Source: Ureibacillus acetophenoni (GTDB lineage: Bacteria > Bacillota > Bacilli > Bacillales_A > Planococcaceae). Taken from it: 64,000 nucleotides of DNA. This document shows positions 1 to 7,161 of this stretch, piece after piece. The notes beneath the pieces are model-generated. The model had not been told where the DNA came from. It saw only the letters and a list, made by a program, of their open reading frames with translations, and searched no databases. The position numbers were made by a program, and so were the translations under genes. The stretch spans positions 62,001 to 126,000 of the forward strand of contig NZ_OBQC01000009.1 of assembly GCF_900220965.1 (NCBI RefSeq), read 5' to 3'. Within the stretch, counting starts at the first letter, position 1. Every line of letters begins with the position of its first letter.

Positions 1-835
1 GTTCAAAAGCACCAAAGACTACTGGGGTTTCAAAGTCCTCAGCTGATTTCAATAAATAAGTTACATTGACAGGTGTCATCACTGCATAGGAAGTTCCATC
101 CACCATTATTAAAAAACGACCTCTAATTAATGATTGAATGGCAAAATCAGGTCGTCCCGTATAATGGGTTGCAGGTAGAATCCAATTTTTTTTATTGATA
201 AATTCCATTAATGAATCCGCACTAATAACAATGTCAGTGTCGATATTGTTTAACTCTCTTTTCAGTTCCTCTAAAATCCCTTTGTTAGCAATGTCATCGA
301 TATAGAGAATGGCGACAGCGGTTTTTGTACGTTTACCGATTTCCAACTTTTCTACGCATAAAGAGTTAGAGGGGAATCGTTTTCGAATAAGGGCGATATT
401 AATGGATAGATCTTCTATAAAATTATCCCTTGGCCCTTTTACAAGGGCTTCTAGGTTTGTATCTTCTGGGTTTCGATTCGGTTTTCGTGCAATATTACTA
501 GCGTAAAGAAGTTGTAGTTCATCAAAACATATGAGTACCTTTCCACTGTAAACTGATGTTATTACGTCATCTTTGTTTGTAATGGGATTAAATTCAGGGA
601 TTGGTAGTTGTTCAATCATGGTTTTATCTATTGATTGATTCGTTGATCCGTTAAAAAGATTCTCAATTTTTGGTAGAACGACTGAATATAACATTTGTTG
701 GTCGACCATGGCATCACATTTCACAAAGTGAACTTCAGATCCATTAAAGATGAATGTACTGATTAATACATCCTCTGATTTTTCAAACAGTTGTTTAATA
801 GTAGCTAAGGTTACTGCTTGTCCGGCTCTGTCCAT
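1..835 (-). CDS. GerA-family germinant receptor subunit A (partial, 3' end outside window)
   Basis: This is the N-terminal 278 residues of a GerA/GerKA-type spore germination protein, the A subunit of a nutrient germinant receptor in the spore inner membrane. The visible part is the soluble N-terminal domain, which contains the family segment VKGPRDNFIEDL followed by INIALIRKRF. The membrane half lies beyond the window edge. The start is an ATG at 835, directly preceded by an in-frame TGA; a weak GA-rich stretch lies upstream. It overlaps the restored reading of the upstream permease gene by about 25 nt, as expected in a ger operon. Here the B-type gene comes before the A-type gene. Confidence 0.88.
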   Translation of the reverse strand, partial: MDRAGQAVTLATIKQLFEKSEDVLISTFIFNGSEVHFVKCDAMVDQQMLYSVVLPKIENLFNGSTNQSIDKTMIEQLPIPEFNPITNKDDVITSVYSGKVLICFDELQLLYASNIARKPNRNPEDTNLEALVKGPRDNFIEDLSINIALIRKRFPSNSLCVEKLEIGKRTKTAVAILYIDDIANKGILEELKRELNNIDTDIVISADSLMEFINKKNWILPATHYTGRPDFAIQSLIRGRFLIMVDGTSYAVMTPVNVTYLLKSAEDFETPVVFGAFE

Positions 836-1976
836 TCAGTATCACTACTTTCTCGTGCTGTGTTTTTATTTTCCGAGCGTGTACGTTGGACGGTTTTATT
901 CGACTTTTTCCCGGAGATAAGTACAATAATCCACAATACAATTAGTAGAATGAAAAAGAAAATAAAAGTAGATATCAAAAATTCAAAATTGTTTAATGTA
1001 AAAAAAACGTATCATCTAAAAGGAATAGTATTAAATTAATAATGAAAAACGGTGGAACCATATAAGTCCAAATACGTTTTCGTTTACCAGCTATATTTAA
1101 TATGTCCGCAGCGATGAATAATAATAACCCCACGCGGATAAATGTCCCTGTTAACCATTGATAAATTGATAGGAAATCCATATGTTCAATAAAGCGACCT
1201 ATAGAAACTAAGCCCCACTCTTCATAGGCAGGATATCTATGCTTGGCTGCTTCTTCCGGGCCAAATTCTGTTATTGCACCAATAAGCGGACCCATCGTTA
1301 ACCATGATAAAATTACAATCATAATAACGATATGGAACCATTTAAATGATTTTTTTAAATGTTGCTGTATAAATAAAAGCAATGTGATTTCAATAAGCCC
1401 AGAAGCTGGATAGACGGCTGCTTTGAAAATTGGTGAATAACCATGTTCGAAAAAAGGCCTTAATAAGCTAAAATCTTTCACTTGTAAATTAACAAAAGCA
1501 ACATAAAAACCTAAAATGACAACAACAAATAAGACTAGTACATTGACCATTACAATTGTTTGAATGTTTGTTGAAACAAGTAAAAAACAAACAATTATAT
1601 ATATCGTGAGTAATATAAGTTGCGGTGTGGCATCTAGAAATGTATCGGATATCCAAAGTATTGTTTCGTGCATGGTGAAAGCGGCTAATAAAAAAAGATA
1701 AACTACAACAGTATATAAAATGATGGAAGACCCTACTCTCCCTAATTTCTCCCTTAACCAATCTTTCAGTGGCATTTGGTTTGTGCCTTTTTGAATATAG
1801 ATCATTAATAATAACAGAGGAAATATAAAAACCGCCGCAATAATGACGGAAGCCCATCCGTCTCTTTTCGCTTGCTCCAGTATAGGCGGAAGAATCGTCA
1901 CATGATTTTTCAACCCTATAAAGGTCATGACGAGTAAAATAGCATGAATTATACTAAACTTTCCGATTTTATTCAT
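811..1976 (-). pseudogene. GerAB-family germination permease, frameshifted at a T8 run
   Basis: This is an APC-superfamily spore germination permease (GerAB/GerKB type), the membrane B subunit of a germinant receptor. The uninterrupted frame (993-1976) gives 327 residues with about nine hydrophobic segments and ends abruptly after LLDDTFFLH. The break falls at a run of eight T on the coding strand (A8 at 1000-1007). Adding one T restores a further hydrophobic helix (FLISTFIFFFILLIVLW) and a polar tail, ending at 811 inside the next gene, about 388 residues in total. The extended reading has the expected terminal helix and operon overlap, so the gene looks frameshifted. A sequencing or assembly slip, or phase variation, could also explain it. 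Family assignment is firm; functional state is unknown. Confidence 0.8.
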
Positions 1977-2074
1977 TCAAGAACCTCAATCAAAATTTGT
2001 TTTGTTCAGTTTTTCCATTTATGGGGATAAATAAACGGGGTGAGGGATTGGGGAAGTAAGTTTACAATGAGAAA

Positions 2075-2292
2075 GTGACTTCGGGACAAAATAAGAAGAG
2101 TCCTGAATAAAGTGTCTCGTAAAAGTGATTCACGGGACAAAAAAAGAAGAATCCCGAAGAAAGTGTCTCGTAGAATGGATTTAAGGGACAAAAAAGAAGA
2201 ATCCTAGAGGAAAGTGTCTCGTAGAAGCGATTTACGGGACATAAAAAGCAGAATCTCTGAGAAAGTGTCTCGTTGAAACGACTTACATATCA
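2075..2292. repeat. Tandem 51-bp hairpin repeat array (TGTCTCGTA family)
   Basis: Four clear units begin at 2112, 2163, 2214 and 2265, exactly 51 bp apart, with a degenerate unit near 2075. Each unit has a left arm like TGTCTCGTA, a loop of about nine bases and a right arm like TACGGGACA, followed by an A/G-rich spacer. The unit at 2214-2241 pairs over all nine positions if one G-T is allowed. The array lies between the start of the germination operon and the brnQ terminator. The short minus-strand reading frame across it (2006-2191) is just translated repeat. Confidence 0.85.
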
Positions 2293-2361
2293 AAAAATGA
2301 AGAATTATTGGAAAATGCCTAGTAAGAAATCTAGCGCAAAGTTAATCTAAATGATGGTATC

Positions 2362-2401
2362 AAAAAAATACCACGGCCAAAACACGAAATTGACTGTGGT
2401 A
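2362..2401 (-). terminator. Rho-independent terminator of brnQ
   Basis: On the minus strand an imperfect 12-bp stem (arms TACCACAGTCAA and TTGGCCGTGGTA) is followed by a run of seven T. It lies just downstream of the brnQ stop codon. Confidence 0.85.
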
Positions 2402-2411
2402 CTTTTCTAAT

Positions 2412-3728
2412 TTATTTCATTACTTCATCTACCGAAGATTTACCTCTTCCAATAACTGCCCCAATTATAACACCAGCTAATGCAGGCAATATCCATCCGA
2501 CTCCTTGATCGTAAAGTGGGATAAAACTCAGTGCATCGGATAATGATTTTCCTAGGAAAGTGACATTAATTGTTTCAATAATACTAAAAATCGCTGTTAA
2601 AATAATCGAAACTCGATAAACAGAAAGATTCACATATCGATTAAATATCCCTAATAAAATCAAAACAATTGCCAGTGGATAAATCATTCCTAATATAGGG
2701 ACGGAAATCGCCAAAATTTGATTTAAACCTAAGTTCGCTACTGCAAAACTAACAATTGCCGTAATTGTAGCCCACACTTTATAAGAAAAGACAGGGATAA
2801 GTTTTGAGAAATACTCACCACATGAAATAACTAAACTAATGGACACACATAAGCAAGCAACAGTAAACAATAATCCTAGAATTACAATACCTGCGGGTCC
2901 AAATAATTCATTCATTACAAGTGTCAGTACTTCAGCACCGTTGTCTAGTTGTTCAATAGAAGATACCGATGCACCTAAATACGTGAGTATACTATAAATG
3001 ACAGCTAATAAAACCCCTGCACCGAGCCCTGCAAGCAACATGTACTTTGAAAGTGCTGCATTATCTTTAATTCCTTTTGCGCGAATGGTATTCACAACGA
3101 CGATTCCATAAACAAGCGCGGCTAAAGCATCCATTGTTAAATATCCATCTAAAAATCCTTGGAAAAAGCCGTTTGATGTATATAGCTCAGTAGCTTGAGC
3201 GTATGGAGAAACTGGTGTGAAAATGGCTTTTACAAAAATAATAGCGATTAAAATTAATAAAATCGGTGTTAGCAGTTTGCCAAAACGGTCAACGAGCTTT
3301 GATGGCGATAAACTTAAAGCTAAAACAATTAAAAAGAAGATGACAGTATAAATGAATAGCATCATTGATCCGCCTTTTAAATGTTCAGGTAAAAAAGGGT
3401 TGATACTCATTTCATAAGCAACTGTTCCTGCTCTTGGAATTGCTAAGCCAGGCCCGATTGACAGATAGATTAGCACTGGGAAAATGATTGCAAACAGTGG
3501 GTGAACTCGAGTAGCCAATGTATTAAAACTTCCGGCTTTCCCAATTGCAATGACCCCTAAAATTGGTAATCCTACGGCAGTGATAACAAAACCAATTAGG
3601 GAAATCCACATTTCTTCACCAGCTGAGTTCCCTAAAAATGCAGGGAAGATCAAGTTTCCAGCGCCAAAGAACATGGAAAATAACATAAAGATAATAAATA
3701 ATAATTCTTGATTTTTAAGTTTAGGCAT
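2412..3728 (-). CDS. brnQ: Branched-chain amino acid:cation symporter BrnQ
   Basis: This 438-residue integral membrane protein belongs to the LIVCS family (BrnQ), which takes up leucine, isoleucine and valine with a cation. The N-terminus has the family segment MFFGAGNLIFPAFLG, and about twelve hydrophobic segments follow. Length is typical. The ATG start is preceded by an AAGGAGAA ribosome binding site. The gene stands alone with its own terminator, downstream of the 21-bp repeat region. In the family, expression usually follows amino acid supply (CodY), but I could not identify a CodY box by eye. Confidence 0.93.
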   Translation of the reverse strand: MPKLKNQELLFIIFMLFSMFFGAGNLIFPAFLGNSAGEEMWISLIGFVITAVGLPILGVIAIGKAGSFNTLATRVHPLFAIIFPVLIYLSIGPGLAIPRAGTVAYEMSINPFLPEHLKGGSMMLFIYTVIFFLIVLALSLSPSKLVDRFGKLLTPILLILIAIIFVKAIFTPVSPYAQATELYTSNGFFQGFLDGYLTMDALAALVYGIVVVNTIRAKGIKDNAALSKYMLLAGLGAGVLLAVIYSILTYLGASVSSIEQLDNGAEVLTLVMNELFGPAGIVILGLLFTVACLCVSISLVISCGEYFSKLIPVFSYKVWATITAIVSFAVANLGLNQILAISVPILGMIYPLAIVLILLGIFNRYVNLSVYRVSIILTAIFSIIETINVTFLGKSLSDALSFIPLYDQGVGWILPALAGVIIGAVIGRGKSSVDEVMK

Positions 3729-3822
3729 TACATTCTCCTTAATAAATAAAAATATCTTTGTAGTATAACAATTTCGATGGATGGTGCCTATATAATGTGA
3801 AAAAGAAGTAATATTAAAAATA

Positions 3823-3893
3823 GTTGCTCATTTTGAGGTTGAAGTTGCTCAATCCCACCCAAAAGATGCTCAATAAGGCATAAAAGTTGCTCA
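3823..3893. repeat. 21-bp tandem repeat (TTGCTCA core)
   Basis: The core TGCTCA occurs at 3825, 3846, 3867 and 3888, exactly 21 bp apart, with diverged bases between. It lies in the 365-bp stretch between dtpT and brnQ (3729-4093), which otherwise holds only the dtpT terminator. Unlike the 52-bp arrays the cores are direct repeats without an inverted partner. Confidence 0.75.
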
Positions 3894-4029
3894 TATATTC
3901 CGCGTACTAAACCAAAACTCGCTTAAATCATATTCCTAAAAATTTTAATCCCCTTATAGTTTGCTTAATTCTTCAAATTCTATTTCTGTCCCCCAATAAT
4001 TCTTTTATGTGAAAGAACCATCTGCCATC

Positions 4030-4070
4030 TCAAAATAAATAAGGCCGACCAGTTTAATCTGGTTGACCTT
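4030..4070 (-). terminator. Rho-independent terminator of the peptide transporter gene
   Basis: A 12-bp stem with two G-T pairs (AAGGTCAACCAG against CTGGTCGGCCTT on the minus strand) is followed by a T-rich tract. It lies just past the stop codon at 4094. Confidence 0.75.
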
Positions 4071-4093
4071 AATTGGTAACTATGAATTATTAA

Positions 4094-5491
4094 CTAACTC
4101 TTTTCCATTGTCTTTTCATCGTCCCCAAGCATTTTCATAAGCTTTTTAGAAAGTGCAATAAGGATGAAGCCAAGTACGATTACAGCAGCACCAATGACTG
4201 CAAATACTTCAAAGTATCCTAAACTTGAAGTGAATGCACCTAACTGACCAGCAACGATGTTAGCTACGAACGAGCTTGCCATCCAAACGGCCATTAGTAA
4301 AGAAGCGAATTTAACAGGCGCATACTTACTTACAAATGATAAACCAACAGGTGATAAGAATAACTCACCGACTGTATGGAAGAAATAAGTAAACACAATA
4401 AACATAATATTTGCTTTCATTGCAATGTTATTTTCATCACTACCTGTTTGCATAATAGCAAATAGTAATACGATAAATCCAACACCTAACAGAATCATCC
4501 CGATCCCCATTTTCACTGGAACTGGAAGATCCCCACGTTTTGAATTTGATAATTTAACCCAAAGCATAGAAACGAGTGGAGCTAAAAGGATGATAAATAA
4601 TGGGTTAACAGACTGGAACCAAGATGTTGGAATTTCCCAACCAAAAATTGTACGGTCAATAAATTTGTCCGTATAAATACTTAGGGCACCACCAGCTTGT
4701 TCAAACCCTGCCCAGAAGAACACAACAAATGCAGCTAAAATGAAAATAACTTTTGTTCGGTTTTTCTCTTTCTTCGTTAACTTTTGTTTTTCTTGAACAC
4801 CTGTAGTTGAAACTTTAGGTTTACCTACTGTTTTTTTACCAATATCACCTAAGAAACGGTTACCTAGAGCATTAAACAAGATTTGTCCTATGATCATACC
4901 GATTGCAGAGGCAAGGAAACCATATTTATAACCATATTCAATAACGCCGTTAACATCTACTGCAAACCATTTATCTGTAATGGCACCAATTAGTAACGGA
5001 GCGAAGAATGCACCAGTATTGATACCCATATAGAAAATCGTAAACGCAGCATCGCGGCGTTTATCATTTGGTCCGTATAATTCACCGACGATTGTAGAGA
5101 TATTTGGTTTGAAGAATCCATTACCAATAATAAGTAATCCTAAACCAATGTAAACAGCGGTAAAACTTTGATGACTAAATAGTACAATATTCCCTAATGC
5201 CATCGTAATACCACCGATAGTGATCGCCAATCGTTGTCCTAAGAATCTATCAGAAAGATAACCACCTATTAACGGGGTAAAATAAACTGCTCCGGTAAAG
5301 AATCCGTATAACATAAGAGCCGTTCCTTCGTCCATTCCTAAACCACCACTTATTAATGATTTAGTTAAGTAAAGGATTAAAATTGCTCTCATTCCATAAT
5401 AACTAAAGCGCTCCCACATTTCCGTCATGAATAACAGATATAATCCAGGAGGGTGTTTCTTCGTTTGTTGATCTAAAGTTGTACTATTCAT
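4094..5491 (-). CDS. dtpT: POT/PTR-family proton-coupled di-/tripeptide transporter (DtpT-like)
   Basis: This 465-residue member of the major facilitator superfamily, POT branch, imports di- and tripeptides with protons. The N-terminal segment EMWERFSYYGMRAIL is the family hallmark (ExxERFxYYG), and GFFKPNIS follows in the next signature region. About 12-14 transmembrane segments are present, with a charged cytoplasmic linker around residues 225-245. The ATG is preceded by GAGGG. It is monocistronic with its own terminator. The symbol follows the family; the exact peptide preference cannot be read from sequence. Confidence 0.93.
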   Translation of the reverse strand: MNSTTLDQQTKKHPPGLYLLFMTEMWERFSYYGMRAILILYLTKSLISGGLGMDEGTALMLYGFFTGAVYFTPLIGGYLSDRFLGQRLAITIGGITMALGNIVLFSHQSFTAVYIGLGLLIIGNGFFKPNISTIVGELYGPNDKRRDAAFTIFYMGINTGAFFAPLLIGAITDKWFAVDVNGVIEYGYKYGFLASAIGMIIGQILFNALGNRFLGDIGKKTVGKPKVSTTGVQEKQKLTKKEKNRTKVIFILAAFVVFFWAGFEQAGGALSIYTDKFIDRTIFGWEIPTSWFQSVNPLFIILLAPLVSMLWVKLSNSKRGDLPVPVKMGIGMILLGVGFIVLLFAIMQTGSDENNIAMKANIMFIVFTYFFHTVGELFLSPVGLSFVSKYAPVKFASLLMAVWMASSFVANIVAGQLGAFTSSLGYFEVFAVIGAAVIVLGFILIALSKKLMKMLGDDEKTMEKS

Positions 5492-5861
5492 TGAAATCCC
5501 TCTAACTATTTTAAGTTATATTAGCATAACAATAGTAATGGAATTTAAAATAAATAGTCAATGAATATATAAAAGAATCATTCTTATGAAAACTATTAAT
5601 CTTTGTTATTTTCTATGAATTCTCGCTTCATTATTGATTGAAAGGGTTTTATTTTCTCAATAATTAAGGAAGATAACCAACATGACCAGATATTTCTATA
5701 TCAATATTATGGAACTCTTAGTTAGTTATGTTTTTATTAAATCACCATCAAATTTTATTGTTCGATATTATATTAATATATTTATTTGCGCGATAAATTT
5801 GGACGTTGAATCCAACATTTCCATCAATAGTTTGTTGACAATTTTTTTAAAAAATACTTAC
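5492..5861. other. Intergenic region, no gene recognised
   Basis: This AT-rich stretch separates the peptide transporter from the small RNA. It must contain the minus-strand dtpT promoter. A TTGACA at 5834-5839 lies upstream of the RNA promoter but has no well-spaced -10. An open frame at 5682-5924 has no good ribosome binding site, no recognisable protein features, and runs into the RNA, so I do not call it. Confidence 0.6.
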
Positions 5862-5890
5862 TTGCACATAGAAATAGAATCTCGTAATAT
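5862..5890 (+). promoter_or_regulatory. Sigma-A promoter of the 6S RNA candidate
   Basis: TTGCAC (5862-5867), a 17-bp spacer and TAATAT (5885-5890) predict a start near A5897. That is exactly where the 5' closing arm of the structured RNA begins. Confidence 0.7.
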
Positions 5891-5896
5891 AACATT

Positions 5897-6084
5897 AAAG
5901 CTGCGTTGTACGTACGAATATTAAGTTTTAACCTTTAAGCTGTAAAAGGGAGTTTTAGATCGAAGATGGATTGGCGGGCATCACCCAATACGCGTGATGA
6001 TATACAGGAAATCTTTTGCGAACACCCACTTGGAGGAGTGGTGGTTTAAAACTTTCTATAATAATTACGGCAAAGCGGCTTTCC
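5897..6084 (+). ncRNA. ssrS: Probable 6S RNA (RNA polymerase-binding regulatory RNA)
   Basis: A promoter-terminator bounded transcript of about 190 nt with no reading frame. Its ends pair: AAAGCTGCGTTGT (5897-5909) with GGCAAAGCGGCTTT (6069-6082), about 12 of 13 positions counting wobble. A second long-range stem joins AAGTTTTAACC near 5923-5933 with GGTTTAAAACTT near 6046-6057, and a hairpin with CCACT/AGTGG arms sits on the 3' side. Length, closing stem, large interior and 3' hairpin are those of 6S RNA, which sequesters the housekeeping holoenzyme. The main alternative is a leader RNA for the downstream YtaF-like gene. I see no yybP-ykoY (Mn2+) riboswitch core, and a terminator lies between the RNA and the gene. 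Confidence 0.65.
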
Positions 6085-6100
6085 TACATAGTAGATACAA

Positions 6101-6134
6101 AGCACTCTGAAATCATTCAGGGTGCTTTTTTTTG
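6101..6134 (+). terminator. Rho-independent terminator of the 6S RNA candidate
   Basis: Stem AGCACTCTGA against TCAGGGTGCT with one G-T pair, followed by eight T. It ends the upstream RNA 80 bp before the next coding start. Confidence 0.85.
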
Positions 6135-6215
6135 TATTTTGCAGTTTAAATTAAATGTCATTATGTAACCCTCGTTCATAACATATGGAGGGAACTCGTT
6201 TGAAAGGAGTAAATA

Positions 6216-6857
6216 ATGAGTGATTTAATTGCGATGTTTCTTTTAGGATTTGCAGTAAGTCTCGATAGTTTTACTGTAGGTTTAACTTATGGAATGCGTA
6301 AAATTAGAATTCCAATGAAATCATTAATTATTATTTCATCATGTACCTTTATCTTATTGTTATTAGCAATGGGATTCGGTTCGTTTATTGAATTATTTAT
6401 TTCCTACGAAGCTGGGGAAACTATTGGTGGGATCATCCTTATAGGAATTGGGATATGGGTTCTTTATCAATTTTTCACATCACAAATTGAAAAACCTACT
6501 AATGAAAATAAAAAAGATGTCAAAATCATTGAAATTGAATTTAGATCAATATCTGTTGTAATAAAAATATTAAAACGGCCGATGGAAGCTGATTTTGATC
6601 AATCTGGGGTTATTAGTGGGAAAGAAGCGCTTTTTTTAGGGCTTGCTTTATCATTAGATTCTTTCGGTGCAGGAATTGGTGCCGCATTAATTGACTTGCC
6701 ACCCATCTTATTTTCAATTGTTATAACTGTTTCTAGTACTTTATTTGTAATAGCTGGCATTAATATTGGGAGAATATTTAGAAATGTTCACTGGATGAAA
6801 AGTCTAACATTTTTACCGGGGATCGTTTTAATATTAATCGGTTTAATTAAGATTTAA
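6216..6857 (+). CDS. ytaF: YtaF-like sporulation membrane protein (MntP/DUF204 superfamily) with EF-hand-like loop
   Basis: This 213-residue protein has two homologous halves of three membrane segments, each carrying the SLDSF motif (residues 15-19 and 146-150). That places it with YtaF and, more distantly, MntP-type Mn2+ exporters and the CadD/LysE-like fold. Between the halves, residues 126-137 (DFDQSGVISGKE) match a canonical 12-residue EF-hand loop at positions 1, 3, 5, 6, 8 and 12. GAAAGGAG precedes the ATG. In B. subtilis ytaF sits near mutM/coaE; here it stands next to a Ca2+-type P-ATPase. YtaF is called a sporulation protein by family; the transported ion is unproven. Confidence 0.82.
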   Translation: MSDLIAMFLLGFAVSLDSFTVGLTYGMRKIRIPMKSLIIISSCTFILLLLAMGFGSFIELFISYEAGETIGGIILIGIGIWVLYQFFTSQIEKPTNENKKDVKIIEIEFRSISVVIKILKRPMEADFDQSGVISGKEALFLGLALSLDSFGAGIGAALIDLPPILFSIVITVSSTLFVIAGINIGRIFRNVHWMKSLTFLPGIVLILIGLIKI

Positions 6858-6870
6858 CATACAAATCAAG

Positions 6871-6904
6871 GACGTTAATCAACTTATAGGATTAACGTTT
6901 TTTG
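6871..6904 (+). terminator. Rho-independent terminator after ytaF
   Basis: Stem ACGTTAATC against GATTAACGT followed by a T run, 15 bp past the stop codon. The remaining 250 bp to the next gene is AT-rich, with no further element recognised. Confidence 0.8.
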
Positions 6905-7161
6905 ATGGGAAAATGAGAGTTCTATACCAGTAATCCCTCCCAACTTCATATCTACTATTCCCTCTACGATATGAAATAGAATTTATATATTTTAAATGTG
7001 AATTTAATATTAAATTAAATCTAGTTTTTAAAAATTATCATCATTTAATTAGTATATTTCTCAGATTTCAACCATAAATTTCATTATATTGAATGATCAT
7101 CTTGTGATATAGCTTCATCGCTTAAAGTAAATATCTTTCAATAGAACAGGAGGGGTAGTAA

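Noticed and set aside
818-1039. 73-codon plus-strand frame
   Set aside because: It is the antisense of the end of the GerAB gene and the start of the GerA gene.
2006-2191. 61-codon minus-strand frame with repeated LRDT-like peptides
   Set aside because: It is a translation of the 51-bp hairpin array and has no ribosome binding site.
5682-5924. 80-codon frame between the peptide transporter and the small RNA
   Set aside because: No ribosome binding site, AT-driven composition, and it overlaps the promoter and start of the 6S RNA candidate.
5897-6134. Mn2+ (yybP-ykoY) riboswitch upstream of a MntP-related gene
   Set aside because: The conserved GAGUAGC-type core and its partner are not present, while the closing stem and length suit 6S RNA.
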